Assembly: GCF_003576245.1 (NCBI RefSeq) | Contig: NZ_QWGA01000007.1 | Span: 1 to 64,000, forward strand | From: Henriciella algicola | GTDB lineage: Bacteria; Pseudomonadota; Alphaproteobacteria; Caulobacterales; Hyphomonadaceae | Reading direction: 5' to 3' | Length of the DNA: 64,000 nt | In this document: piece by piece, positions 1 through 8,936 of the stretch | Layout of the letters: every line of letters begins with the position of its first letter | How positions within the stretch are numbered: position 1 is the first letter of the stretch | The notes under the pieces: generated by a model | What the model saw: the letters and a program-made list of their open reading frames with translations, nothing else | Told to the model about the DNA's origin: nothing | Database searches by the model: none | Translations under genes and position numbers: made by a program

Positions 1-2
1 GG

Positions 3-929
3 CTCGGCGACGTGGTCGACGCCCGCCTCCGCCGCCGCGCACCAGAGCAGGGCGGGGCGTTCTTCGAAGCTACCTCTGGTGAAGAGATCTTCGTGCGCAC
101 GGGTGACACCGGCAAGCTGACCGAAGGAGCAAGCGCCCCAGTCGAGATCGTCATGGAAGCCCGCCGCGACAAGCTCGCTCGCGGCAAGCTCAGAAAGTCG
201 CTACCCACCGATACCGTCCCCGCAATCGATCGCTGGCGCACCTCTATCTCTGAGACCGCAACCTTCGAGACCGCAGAAACTACATCTGACTATGACCAGA
301 TCGACAGCGCCTTCGATGAAGCGCTTGCCAGCTGGTGCCTGCTACCCGGCGGCGGCAATCTCGGGATAGAGCGCACCCGCGCCCTCACCGCCATCGACAT
401 AGACACCGCAGGGCGCATCTCAAAGGGCAGCGCCGGCGCCCGCGCCTTCAGCGTCAACCGCGAAGCCGTGCAGGAAGCCGCACGCCAGCTTTCGCTGCGC
501 AACCTTGGCGGGCTTGTCGTCCTTGACTGCGTCGGCCCCATCACGGCATCGACAGCCGACAAGCTGCGCGCAGGGCTTCACGAAAGCTTCGCGGCCTGTT
601 CCACCCGCCAGATCGATGTGCTGAAGCCATCGCCCTTCGGCCTCTTGCAGGCAAAGCTCGCCTGGACGCATGCTCCGCTGGAGGACCGGCTTCTCGACGC
701 GCAGGGACAGCCAACACCAGAGACCGAACTCCTCGCCCTCTTCAGGGCCGCTGCCCGCGAAACGGCTGCCAATCGCACCGGCTTCTACAGGCTCACCCTG
801 TCGGCCCGTGCGCTGCAGGCCTATATTGCGCGGCGAAAGCAATGCGACGACCTGCTGCGCGAGGCCTTTTCAGGCCGGGTGAAAATCGCCAGCGGCAAGG
901 GCGAGAAATCCGTGGTGAGAAAAGAATGA
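3..929 (+). CDS. Ribonuclease E/G family protein, 3' part (5' end outside window)
   Basis: The reading frame is open from the first bases of the window, so the GTG at 12 is probably internal and the start lies upstream. RNase E/G enzymes are single-strand endoribonucleases of mRNA decay and rRNA maturation. The N-terminal visible part (GDVVDAR, GGAFFEA) resembles the S1-like region. Further on come ALTAIDID and NLGGLVVLDCVG, which match the catalytic core with its two metal-binding aspartates. There is no long arginine-rich tail, so it looks like the short, RNase G-like form. The stop codon overlaps the yacG start (ATGA), so the two genes are translationally coupled. Whether to call it rng or rne cannot be decided from the fragment. 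Confidence 0.85.
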   Translation, partial: LGDVVDARLRRRAPEQGGAFFEATSGEEIFVRTGDTGKLTEGASAPVEIVMEARRDKLARGKLRKSLPTDTVPAIDRWRTSISETATFETAETTSDYDQIDSAFDEALASWCLLPGGGNLGIERTRALTAIDIDTAGRISKGSAGARAFSVNREAVQEAARQLSLRNLGGLVVLDCVGPITASTADKLRAGLHESFAACSTRQIDVLKPSPFGLLQAKLAWTHAPLEDRLLDAQGQPTPETELLALFRAAARETAANRTGFYRLTLSARALQAYIARRKQCDDLLREAFSGRVKIASGKGEKSVVRKE

Positions 930-1111
930 GCAAATCGACCTGCCCGATCTGTGAAAGCCGGTCAGCCGATCCGAAATTCCGGCCCTTCTGTTCCAAACGA
1001 TGCGCCGACGTGGACCTGTCGCGCTGGCTGAAGGGCGGCTATGCCATCCCCGGACGGCCGTCAGATCAGGCTGAGGAAACGCCGAGCTACAAGGAAGAGC
1101 GCGACGAGTAG
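926..1111 (+). CDS. yacG: DNA gyrase inhibitor YacG, zinc-binding protein
   Basis: This 61-residue protein begins at the ATG overlapping the stop of the RNase E/G gene. A longer in-frame reading from 842 exists but would lie inside the upstream gene and add nothing YacG-like. The sequence has the family zinc ribbon CPIC, then FCSKRC, followed by ADVDLSRWLKGGYAIPG. Known YacG proteins bind GyrB and inhibit DNA gyrase supercoiling; they bind one zinc ion through four cysteines, all present here. The acidic tail is short. Placement directly after an RNase E/G gene is common in alphaproteobacteria. Confidence 0.93.
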   Translation: MSKSTCPICESRSADPKFRPFCSKRCADVDLSRWLKGGYAIPGRPSDQAEETPSYKEERDE

Positions 1112-1168
1112 CGGCCACTCCGTTTTGGTGGCAGTCTGACGCCTGCCTCAAACAGAAAGCCCCTCGCC

Positions 1169-1567
1169 ATGCGCCCATATCTCCTTTCCGCCAGCTTCCT
1201 CCTGCTTGCTGCCTGCGCTGTGCCCGGCGAGACATCGCCAGATGACGCCAATCCCGCCACCCCCTATGAGCGCATCACGTTCGCAGGCGAATTCGCCACC
1301 CCGGCAGAACGCGCGCGCTGCGAAGCGGCTGGAGGCACGGTCCAACGGGCCGGCATGCGCGGCTGGGAGAATTGCATCCAAACCTTCGCAGATGGCGGTA
1401 AGACCTGCTCTGACAGCTCCGACTGTATGGGCCAGTGCCGCAACACCGGCGAGTTTGCAGAAGCAGGCGAGCCCGCGACCGGCCAATGCACCATGAATGA
1501 CAATGTCTTCGGTTGCTATCAGACAATCGAGAATGGCACGGCTGGCGGCGCGCTCTGCGTCGACTGA
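1169..1567 (+). CDS. Small cysteine-rich lipoprotein, unknown function
   Basis: A 132-residue protein with a type II signal sequence (MRPYLLSASFLLLAAC) whose lipobox cysteine is residue 16, so it is probably attached to a membrane facing the periplasm. The mature part holds several cysteines (ARCEAAGG, GWENCIQ, KTCSDSSDCMGQC, GQCTMN, FGCYQ, ALCVD), suggesting disulphide bonds. The central CSDSSDC segment resembles small secreted cysteine-rich repeats, but I do not recognise a named family. It follows yacG by 57 bases on the same strand and is convergent with the diguanylate cyclase. No function is proposed. Confidence 0.75.
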   Translation: MRPYLLSASFLLLAACAVPGETSPDDANPATPYERITFAGEFATPAERARCEAAGGTVQRAGMRGWENCIQTFADGGKTCSDSSDCMGQCRNTGEFAEAGEPATGQCTMNDNVFGCYQTIENGTAGGALCVD

Positions 1568-1574
1568 TTGACGA

Positions 1575-3251
1575 TCAGCTAGGCCGGGTCCGCATGGCGC
1601 CTGGCATCTCGTCATGGGTCAACTCGTCGGCGTGGGTCCACGTCTCTATCAGGATGTCGGCCGTATGCGGTTGCTTGGCCATATAGGCGAGCTTGTCGGC
1701 CGCCCCCATCAGGCTTGAGAAGCTGACCCCATCCGGTATCGGCCCCATGATCGCGCCGATATTCGCCGCGACCTGACAGCTGGCGCCTGAATAGCCGACC
1801 GGTTGGCTGACAAGCTCGCTGACCTTGGCCAGCAGGTTCTCAACCTCGGCCGGCGGGAAGCCTGCGCGTATCAGGATGATGAATTCATCCCCGCCGATAC
1901 GGAAGAAGTGCGTCTGCTTGGGCAGCACCGCCGAAATGCGGCGGCTGACTTCACTGAGCACGTGGTCGCCCGCCGCGTGCCCGTGCGTGTCGTTCACGGA
2001 TTTGAACTTCCGAAGGTCCATCAGGGCGAGTGCGCTCAGGTCCAGATTGCCGCTATCAAATCGCCGCGCGCAGTCCGTCATCGCCCGCCGATTTGGAAGG
2101 CCGGTCAGGCTGTCGGTCCGTGCCGCGCGGGCCTCGCCTCGATATTTGAGCGCAAGAACCGCATTGAACCGGAGCGCCGTCAGAAACAGCCCCAGCCCGA
2201 CAAGGTGATGGTTGATCGGCAGATAGGGCGTGATGTTGATCAGCCGGCCATAGATCCAGACGGTAGCGAGGATTGTCGGACACCAGCCAATGAGCAGGCC
2301 AGCGGCCCGACCCTGACGCTGATAGGTCAGGACACCAAGCAGGCCGAGGATGATGAGCGGCGCAACGATGAACGCGAAAAGAAAGGCCAGCGACGCGCTC
2401 GCGGCGCCGAGGAATGGCGCAAGCAGCGTCGGCAGCGCCGCATATTGCAGGGCGCGGAACGCGCCATCGATCAGGGGCGGCGCGGCGGGTCTTATATTCG
2501 CCCGCAGGAAGATCACTGCCGTCCAGAGTAGAATGGCCTGAGATGTGAGAAGCAGGTGCCTTGTGTCCATTGCCGCGCCGCGAAACAGGCTTCCCATCAG
2601 CCCGCTGGAAATGAAGACATAGACTGCTGCGCTGACGGCAAAGCCAATAAAGGCGGCCGTGTCTGAGCGGTCCAGCACCCGGCCAAGTGCAGCTGTCTGG
2701 AAGGCGATTGCCAGAAACAATACGATCAGGGCGACGCTGATGACGCCAAAGACCGAGACTTCGCTAATAATGCGGGAGGGGCTCGCGATCTCGAATGGCA
2801 AGATCAGAAAGTCAGAATGCGCGATACGCACATAGTAGTCGGTGCTTGCGGCCTGGTCTGGCACCGGCAACGCCCAAACCGGATACTGCAAGGGCAGGGG
2901 CGCGATTTCCTTCACCGCTTCACGGCCATCCGGGGAGATCGACACCGCGTGCAGCGTCACATCTTTCAGGTAGGGGTATTTCAGCTGCAGCCATTGCGGT
3001 TTGTCGCAGACGCCTTGCCCCTCATGCGCAAATTTCAGCCAGAGGACGCCCGTTGAGCTGCGGCCTTCGAAAAGTCTGCCATCTGGGTCGCTGACGGCGG
3101 CGAAGGCGTTTGAGCGTGATGCAATGGTACGATCATCGACAGCCGGATCGGCATCCTGGTACACGCTGGCGCTGTAGTCACAACTTTGCGCGCTGGCCGC
3201 GGCAAAGCTCGCGGACAGGATCAGTGTGACAATGAAAATCACTGAGCGCAT
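1575..3251 (-). CDS. Membrane diguanylate cyclase with 7TMR-DISM-type sensor
   Basis: The protein makes cyclic di-GMP from two GTP. A signal peptide (MRSVIFIVTLILSASF...) precedes a periplasmic domain of roughly 150 residues of the 7TMR-DISM extracellular type, then about seven hydrophobic helices, then a GGDEF domain with TDSLTGLPNRR, FKSVNDTHGHAAGD and the active-site RIGGDEF. No RxxD inhibitory site is visible at the usual spacing before GGDEF, so product inhibition may be absent. The start at 3251 is chosen over one ten codons upstream because AAGGA lies just before it and the signal peptide then begins at residue 1. It is divergent from the TonB receptor across 191 bases. Confidence 0.88.
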   Translation of the reverse strand: MRSVIFIVTLILSASFAAASAQSCDYSASVYQDADPAVDDRTIASRSNAFAAVSDPDGRLFEGRSSTGVLWLKFAHEGQGVCDKPQWLQLKYPYLKDVTLHAVSISPDGREAVKEIAPLPLQYPVWALPVPDQAASTDYYVRIAHSDFLILPFEIASPSRIISEVSVFGVISVALIVLFLAIAFQTAALGRVLDRSDTAAFIGFAVSAAVYVFISSGLMGSLFRGAAMDTRHLLLTSQAILLWTAVIFLRANIRPAAPPLIDGAFRALQYAALPTLLAPFLGAASASLAFLFAFIVAPLIILGLLGVLTYQRQGRAAGLLIGWCPTILATVWIYGRLINITPYLPINHHLVGLGLFLTALRFNAVLALKYRGEARAARTDSLTGLPNRRAMTDCARRFDSGNLDLSALALMDLRKFKSVNDTHGHAAGDHVLSEVSRRISAVLPKQTHFFRIGGDEFIILIRAGFPPAEVENLLAKVSELVSQPVGYSGASCQVAANIGAIMGPIPDGVSFSSLMGAADKLAYMAKQPHTADILIETWTHADELTHDEMPGAMRTRPS

Positions 3252-3307
3252 CAAGCCGTCCTTCGGCCGCGACCCTATCAATTCTACGTTGCGCCTGCGT
3301 TAAGGGA

Positions 3308-3324
3308 CTGAGCAAATTGCTCAG
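3308..3324. promoter_or_regulatory. Perfect palindrome fitting TGA-N9-TCA (iron-responsive-operator-like)
   Basis: Two 8-base arms, CTGAGCAA and TTGCTCAG, flank one base. Within it TGA and TCA are nine bases apart, the pattern described for RirA iron-responsive operators in other alphaproteobacteria. It lies between the diguanylate cyclase and the TonB receptor genes and could serve either. Assignment to RirA is inference; other Rrf2-type or unrelated dimeric regulators could bind such a site. Confidence 0.4.
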
Positions 3325-3385
3325 GGTTCTCGGATCTATTTACGGAATACACCTGGCGGGTCTCAGCTGTGCAGGCCCCTTGAGT

Positions 3386-3400
3386 TGCGAATGAATTGCA
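3386..3400. promoter_or_regulatory. Fur/Mur-like iron operator upstream of TonB receptor
   Basis: The sequence TGCGAATGAATTGCA is an imperfect inverted repeat 43 bases before the receptor start. It resembles alphaproteobacterial Fur-type boxes and shares the pattern TGCGAATRARTYGCA with a second site at 35735-35749. Iron control would suit a siderophore-receptor gene. No consensus -35/-10 pair was identified with confidence beside it. Confidence 0.42.
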
Positions 3401-3442
3401 TTTACGTGCCGGACTGTTCTTATTTTCGAGGGGTCTTGGCGA

Positions 3443-5614
3443 ATGCTGAAGAGACAGAAATCAATGCTCGTGGCCGGCGCGTCGGTGCTGGCCTTGGCAC
3501 CAGTCGCAATGGCGCAGGATGAAGCTGGCGACGAAGCGCGGCTCGACACGGTGATCGTCACCGGTGAAGCCTCGCAGGTTGAGCTGCTGGAGGCATTTGA
3601 AGGTGGGCAGGTCGCACGCGGTGGCCGCGCCGGTCTTCTTGGCAATCTCGACTTCCTCGACGCTCCCTTCGCAGGGACCGCTTACACCTCGGATCTGGTA
3701 ACGGCGCAGCAGGCTGACAGCGTCGGCGACGTGCTGCAGAACGACCCGGTCGTGCGCATCGCCAAGGGCTTTGGCAACTTCCAGGAAGTCTACGTCATCC
3801 GCGGCTTCCCGGTCTATTCAGACGACGTCACGCTAAACGGTGTGTACGGCATCCTGCCGCGCCAGTTCGTGGCGGCAGAACTGTTGGAGCGCGTTGAGGT
3901 CTTTCGCGGTGCAAATGCCTTCATCAATGGCGCGGCCCCGGGTGGCAGCGGCGTTGGCGGCACCATCAACCTCGTGCCAAAGCGTGCGCCAGACGAGGGC
4001 ATCCGCCGTGTAACGGTCGGCTATGAGAATAATGGTCAGGCCTATGGCGCCGTTGATCTTGGCACGCGCTTCGGCCCGATGGGTGAGTGGGGCGTGCGCG
4101 TGAACGGCGTGCTGCGCGACGGCGAAACCTCCGTTGATGGTCAGGACCGCTCGCTGGGCGTCGCATCCATTGGCACGGACTATGATGGCGAACGCTTCCG
4201 CTTCTCTGCAGATTTTGGCTATCAGGATAACCGCATCGACGCGCCGCGCCCCCAGGTGACACCGCTTGGCGCTATCCCGAACGAGCCTGACGCAGACAGC
4301 AATTTCGCACAATCCTGGACGTATACGGACGAAGAACAGATCTTTGGCGTTGTTCGCGGTGAATACGACCTCACCGACAATGTCACGCTTTGGCTCGGCG
4401 GCGGCGCGCGAAACGGCGAAGAGGCCAACGTGCTCGCCAATCCGAGCGCAGCGGCGGACGGCTCCCTGACCGCCTATCGCTTTGATAATACGCGTGAGGA
4501 TGATGTGGTCTCGTTCGATGGCGGCCTTCGCGCCGAATTCGAGACGGGCCCAATCGAACACCGCCTCGTTGTCTCGGCGTCGACCATTTCCTCGGAATCG
4601 AAGAATGCCTACGCCTTTTCGAACTTTGCGGGCTTCGCCACCGACCTTTATAACCCTGTCGATGTAACACCCCCGGCGGCAAATTTCTTCATTGGCGGCG
4701 ACCTCAATGATCCGCTTGTCACGGAAGAAGTCGACAACCAGTCATTTGCAATTGCCGACACCTTGTCGCTCTTTGATGACCGGCTGCTCGCAACGATCGG
4801 CCTGCGCCAGCAGAAGATCGAAACGGCGACGTTCGACTACAATACCGGTGCCCGCCTCTCAGGCTATGAGGATGAGAAGGTGACGCCCGCACTTGGTCTT
4901 GTCTGGAAAGCCAGCCCTAACCTCTCTTTCTATGGCAACTATGCTGAGAGCCTTCAGCCCGGCCAGATTGCGCCAGCCACAAGTGGCGGGACGCCAATCC
5001 TGAATGCGGGCGAAGTGCTTGAGCCTTTCACTGGCGAGCAATTGGAGGTCGGCGCAAAATACGATGCTGGCAATTACGGCGCGACCGTCTCGGTCTTCCA
5101 GCTCAGCCGTCCGAACGCAATCGTCGCCAATCAGCGTTTCACCGCATCAGGTGAGCAGGAGAATTCCGGCGTTGAGTTCAGCATCTTTGGCGAACCTGTC
5201 GAGGGCCTGCGTGTCATCGGTGGGGCAACTTTCATCGATGCAGAACTCTCTCGCACCCAAGGCGGTGTGGACGAGGGCAATACGCCTATTGGTGTCCCGG
5301 AAATTCAGGCGAACCTGAATGCTGAATGGGACGTCGCCGCGTTGCCGGGCCTCACGCTTGATGGCCGTGTTGTCCATACGGGCGATCAGTATGTGAACAC
5401 TGCAAATACGGTGGAGCTCGATGGCTGGACGCGTCTCGATATCGGTGCACGCTACACCACGGAATTTGCAGCCCGGCCTGTGACGCTCCGTGCACGGATC
5501 GAGAATGTGACCGATGAGGCCTATTGGGCATCTGCGGGCGGCTTTCCGGGGGCGAATTACCTTATCCTCGGCAATCCCCGCACGCTTATGCTGTCGGCTT
5601 CGGTGGACTTCTAG
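3443..5614 (+). CDS. TonB-dependent siderophore receptor
   Basis: A 723-residue outer-membrane receptor, probably for ferric siderophores, energised by TonB. The signal peptide ends near AMAQD. A TonB-box-like segment DTVIVTGEA follows, then a plug domain (GDVLQNDPVVRIAKG, EVYVIRGF, ERVEVFRGANAFINGA, GVGGTINLVPKRA) and a long beta-barrel with repeated aromatic and acidic strands. The C-terminus ends in phenylalanine (SASVDF), the usual signal for outer-membrane insertion. It is followed after 17 bases by a PepSY membrane protein, a frequent partner in iron-uptake operons. The actual ligand cannot be read from sequence. A Fur-like site lies upstream. Confidence 0.92.
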   Translation: MLKRQKSMLVAGASVLALAPVAMAQDEAGDEARLDTVIVTGEASQVELLEAFEGGQVARGGRAGLLGNLDFLDAPFAGTAYTSDLVTAQQADSVGDVLQNDPVVRIAKGFGNFQEVYVIRGFPVYSDDVTLNGVYGILPRQFVAAELLERVEVFRGANAFINGAAPGGSGVGGTINLVPKRAPDEGIRRVTVGYENNGQAYGAVDLGTRFGPMGEWGVRVNGVLRDGETSVDGQDRSLGVASIGTDYDGERFRFSADFGYQDNRIDAPRPQVTPLGAIPNEPDADSNFAQSWTYTDEEQIFGVVRGEYDLTDNVTLWLGGGARNGEEANVLANPSAAADGSLTAYRFDNTREDDVVSFDGGLRAEFETGPIEHRLVVSASTISSESKNAYAFSNFAGFATDLYNPVDVTPPAANFFIGGDLNDPLVTEEVDNQSFAIADTLSLFDDRLLATIGLRQQKIETATFDYNTGARLSGYEDEKVTPALGLVWKASPNLSFYGNYAESLQPGQIAPATSGGTPILNAGEVLEPFTGEQLEVGAKYDAGNYGATVSVFQLSRPNAIVANQRFTASGEQENSGVEFSIFGEPVEGLRVIGGATFIDAELSRTQGGVDEGNTPIGVPEIQANLNAEWDVAALPGLTLDGRVVHTGDQYVNTANTVELDGWTRLDIGARYTTEFAARPVTLRARIENVTDEAYWASAGGFPGANYLILGNPRTLMLSASVDF

Positions 5615-5631
5615 GCACCTGAGGACAGGGT

Positions 5632-6768
5632 ATGGGAAAGCAGACGATCAAGGCATGGAGCTGGGTCCACAAGTGGACAAGCCTTCTGTGTACCCTGTTT
5701 CTGCTCATGCTCTGTCTGACCGGCCTGCCGCTCATCTTCCATGATGAGATTGACGGCGCTCTGAACCCGGACAGCTGGACGCCTGCCAATCCGGCGGCAG
5801 AGCACCTGACGCTCGATGAAATCCTCGATACGGCGCTCGAAAGCCGGCCGGGCGAAGTTCCGATCTTCATGAGCTTCGACATCGAGCGGCCCGTCGTGAA
5901 CGTCACAAGTGGGCCAAGTGCTGATGCACCCGGTAGCGCCATGCACTTTGCCTCCTTTGATCTCACCAGCGGCAATCTCGTCCCCCCCGCCGACAATGGT
6001 GAAAGCGTGATGGAGTTCATCCTCCAGCTTCATACGGACATGTTTCTGGGCCTGCCGGGCATGCTTTTCCTGGGGTTTATGGGGATACTCTTTGCACTTT
6101 CCGTCGTATCCGGCGTGGTGCTGTACGCCCCCTTCATGCGCAAGCTCGAGTTCGGGACCGTCCGGCGCCAGCAGTCGAAACGGCTGAAATGGCTCGACTA
6201 TCATAACCTGCTTGGCATCACCGCTGTGGCTTGGTTGCTCGTCGTGGGTTTGACCGGCGTCATCAACACATTGGAAGAGCCGATCATCGAGACGTGGAAA
6301 TCGCAGGAACTGGCGGACCTCGTCGCATCAAATGAGGGTGTGGCCGCCTCGGCCTCGAGGGCCTCTCTAGATGCTGCCGTCAGCGCCGCCATCGAAGAAG
6401 CGCCGGACATGGAGCTCCAGTTCGTTGCTTTCCCGGGAAGCGGCTTTTCGACGAAGGCCCATTATGCCGTTTTCCTGCATGGCCGCACCCCGGTCAGCGA
6501 GCATGTCATTGCTCCCGTCCTCATCCATGCCGGAACCGGTGAGGTCGCCGGACTTCGTGAGATGCCCTGGTATGCAAAGGCGCTGTCGCTCTCGCGGCCC
6601 CTGCACTTTGGCGATTATGGTGGTCTTCTCCTGAAGCTAGTCTGGGCCGTCCTCGACCTGCTCACCATCTTCTTGCTCGTAACCGGCGTCTACCTCTGGC
6701 TCGCCCGCGGCAATCGCCGCATGCGGGTTGAGCGGCAGCTAGATAATGGCGAGGTCCTTGAGGCATGA
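5632..6768 (+). CDS. PepSY-associated TM protein (iron-uptake-linked)
   Basis: A 378-residue inner-membrane protein of the PepSY_TM type. The opening IKAWSWVHKWTSLLCTLFL matches the first helix of this family. Further helices lie near residues 140-165 (MLFLGFMGILFALSVVSGV), 185-210 (YHNLLGITAVAWLLVVGLTG) and 335-360 (LLKLVWAVLDLLTIFLLVTG), with periplasmic PepSY-type segments between. Such proteins commonly sit beside TonB receptors and are thought to act in periplasmic ferric reduction or siderophore handling; this function is inference. It lies 17 bases after the receptor and overlaps the next gene by ATGA, so the three form an operon. Confidence 0.85.
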   Translation: MGKQTIKAWSWVHKWTSLLCTLFLLMLCLTGLPLIFHDEIDGALNPDSWTPANPAAEHLTLDEILDTALESRPGEVPIFMSFDIERPVVNVTSGPSADAPGSAMHFASFDLTSGNLVPPADNGESVMEFILQLHTDMFLGLPGMLFLGFMGILFALSVVSGVVLYAPFMRKLEFGTVRRQQSKRLKWLDYHNLLGITAVAWLLVVGLTGVINTLEEPIIETWKSQELADLVASNEGVAASASRASLDAAVSAAIEEAPDMELQFVAFPGSGFSTKAHYAVFLHGRTPVSEHVIAPVLIHAGTGEVAGLREMPWYAKALSLSRPLHFGDYGGLLLKLVWAVLDLLTIFLLVTGVYLWLARGNRRMRVERQLDNGEVLEA

Positions 6769-6962
6769 GCGCCAGCAAGCCCCGCGTGAAACTGTCCGCA
6801 AAGCGTCTCGGCGCCATCTTCGCGGTGCCGGCGATTGCTTTTGCCGTCAGCCTGGCTGGACTGATTGCCGCGCTCCTCGTCGAAGGCCGGGCCGACCTAT
6901 TCTTCGCTATTGCATCCGGATTTGGGCTGATCATTGCCGCAGCAGTGATTTTCCGGAAATAG
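6765..6962 (+). CDS. Small two-helix membrane protein
   Basis: A 65-residue protein starting in an ATGA overlap with the PepSY gene. A basic N-terminus (MSASKPRVKLSAKRLG) is followed by two hydrophobic helices at about residues 17-40 and 46-63, ending in FRK. This suggests an inner-membrane protein with both ends in the cytoplasm. I do not recognise the family. Its position as last gene of the receptor operon suggests an accessory role in iron uptake, by context only. Confidence 0.75.
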   Translation: MSASKPRVKLSAKRLGAIFAVPAIAFAVSLAGLIAALLVEGRADLFFAIASGFGLIIAAAVIFRK

Positions 6963-6983
6963 CAGGAAGCGACTGGCTGGAGC

Positions 6984-8843
6984 TTAGGAAGCAAGCTTCA
7001 CAGGTGCGGAGCCCGGGGTGACGAGCTGCGGGCGCCCGACCCAGAAGCCCTGGATCTGGTCAGCGCCGAATATCTTCATCTGGAGCGCCATCTCTTCAGA
7101 GCTGACGCCCTCGGCGCACGAAACCAGACCCAGCTCATGCGAAAGCCTCAACGCACCGCGCAGTATAGCCGTTTCCGTCGAGTCGCCGTTGCGGCTCGCC
7201 GCGTGCACGAGGCTATGGTCGATCTTGAGAATATCGAGGGGCAGGCGGCTCAGAAGAGAAAGAGAGGAATAGCCCGTCCCGAAGTCATCGAGCGCGATTT
7301 TCATACCCGCGCGCCGGGCCTCCTGAAGCGCTTCAGCGTTTGCTGAGAGGTTTCGAAGCGCCACATTCTCGGTGATCTCGAGAACGAGGTCGCCAGCAGC
7401 AAATCCATGCCGGTCGATGATACGGCGCAGCTTCGGAACAAAGTTATGGGTCTGCAACTGCCCAGGCGAAATGTTAATCGACACCGAGCGGCTAGTGTGC
7501 GGCCAAAGCTTCAGCGCTTGATCGAGTGTCGTCCAGAGAAGCTCATTCATCAGGCCGAGCTTTTCGGCGACGGGGATGAATTCGCCGGGTGCCGGCTGGC
7601 GCATTCCGGTTGAGGAAGTCCAGCGGGCCAGAAGTTCGTGGCAGACAATTTCTTTCGACCTGGCGTCCACAATCGGTTGCAAGGCCGGGCGGATATGACC
7701 GGCGGCGAGGGCCGGAGGAAATGAGATGGCGAGGCGTGAGGCGGAAATCGCTTCGGCATCAATGGCGGCGGTGTAGCGGCCAAAACCGCCGCCCGCCGCT
7801 TTGACCCGCCGCATTGCAGTATCGGCGCGGCCCAGGCAGGCCTGGATATCGCCTTCGGCCCCGCTCGTCGCGGCGTAGCCGAGGGAAACGCCGACATGAA
7901 TGAGGCGGTCCTGCCAGCTCACGTCGTGGACGAGGGATGCGTAGATCGCGGCGATGGCCTTGTCGGTTTCTTCGGCTGAGAGGTCTGGATCAATGATCGC
8001 AGCGAATTCATCACCGCCGGGCCGGGCGGCAGAAATCACGGCTTCATGACTTTCCAGCCGGGCAGCGATTGCCTTCAGAACAGCGTCGCCAGCGGCGTGG
8101 CCGAATTGATCGTTGAGCGGTTTGAAGCTGTTGAGGTCGATAAAGGCGAGCGTCAATTCGGGATGCTTGCCAGCGCTGCTTTCCAGCATCTCAAGAAATG
8201 CGCGCCGATTGAGAAGGCCGGTCAGCGGATCAGTGGTCGCGAGCCGGTTTTTCTCAATGATTACAGCAACCAGCCGCTCATCAGTCTTCTGCCGGGAAAT
8301 CTGGACCAGCGCCAGCAGCACGATGAGCAGCGCACAGAAACAGGCCATCGTGGCCGTCAGGATCTGCTGCTGGAGCAGTGTTTCCGCGCCGAAGGGGACA
8401 ACCTCGACATAAAGCGGTGTCACCAGCCAGATCATGACGCCGTGCACCGGGGCGAGGGCGAGCTGGAGGCGGTAATCAAGGCCGATGGCGATGAAGACCG
8501 GAATGAAGATCGGATAGAGCAGCGTATCGACCGCGATATCGCCCATCCGGAACTCGGTATAGGTAAACGCCCAATAGGCGAGGAAGAGCAGGGTCAGCCC
8601 GGCATGCAGGACAAGGCGAACCCTGAAATCGCGGTGCGCCGAGAGCGCGATGGCCGCCAGAATGACGGTATAGATCCCCGCCTCGAGGAAGGATTCAGCG
8701 TTCACCCCGCCGGTAATGACCGACACGAAAAACGCTGCCCCGACGAGAACAAGCCCCACCAGACCGACGCGCAAGGCGATCCGGCGGAAGCGATCGTGCA
8801 GCTCCGCCAGGCCTAAGGGCCGCTCTATGGGTTTCCTCTCCAT
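6984..8843 (-). CDS. Membrane GGDEF-EAL protein, cyclic-di-GMP synthesis and breakdown
   Basis: A 619-residue protein with about six N-terminal helices up to roughly residue 185, then GGDEF (TDPLTGLLNRRAFL, FGHAAGDAVL, ARPGGDEF) and EAL domains. The EAL signature is present as HELLARW, with SINISPGQL, LEITENVAL, DDFGTGYSSLSLL, ILKIDHSL, CAEGV and QIQGFWVGRP, so the metal and catalytic residues of the phosphodiesterase look intact. The GGDEF motif is also canonical, but no RxxD inhibitory site stands before it. Which activity prevails cannot be told from sequence. It faces the iron-uptake operon tail to tail. No strong Shine-Dalgarno precedes the start. Confidence 0.9.
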   Translation of the reverse strand: MERKPIERPLGLAELHDRFRRIALRVGLVGLVLVGAAFFVSVITGGVNAESFLEAGIYTVILAAIALSAHRDFRVRLVLHAGLTLLFLAYWAFTYTEFRMGDIAVDTLLYPIFIPVFIAIGLDYRLQLALAPVHGVMIWLVTPLYVEVVPFGAETLLQQQILTATMACFCALLIVLLALVQISRQKTDERLVAVIIEKNRLATTDPLTGLLNRRAFLEMLESSAGKHPELTLAFIDLNSFKPLNDQFGHAAGDAVLKAIAARLESHEAVISAARPGGDEFAAIIDPDLSAEETDKAIAAIYASLVHDVSWQDRLIHVGVSLGYAATSGAEGDIQACLGRADTAMRRVKAAGGGFGRYTAAIDAEAISASRLAISFPPALAAGHIRPALQPIVDARSKEIVCHELLARWTSSTGMRQPAPGEFIPVAEKLGLMNELLWTTLDQALKLWPHTSRSVSINISPGQLQTHNFVPKLRRIIDRHGFAAGDLVLEITENVALRNLSANAEALQEARRAGMKIALDDFGTGYSSLSLLSRLPLDILKIDHSLVHAASRNGDSTETAILRGALRLSHELGLVSCAEGVSSEEMALQMKIFGADQIQGFWVGRPQLVTPGSAPVKLAS

Positions 8844-8936
8844 CCATCATCTATGGCATGAAGCGGTAAACTATGCGTAATCAGATAGAGAATTTCGACG
8901 GGGCGCTGGAGAGAACTCGTTAAGCACCCCCGGCCG

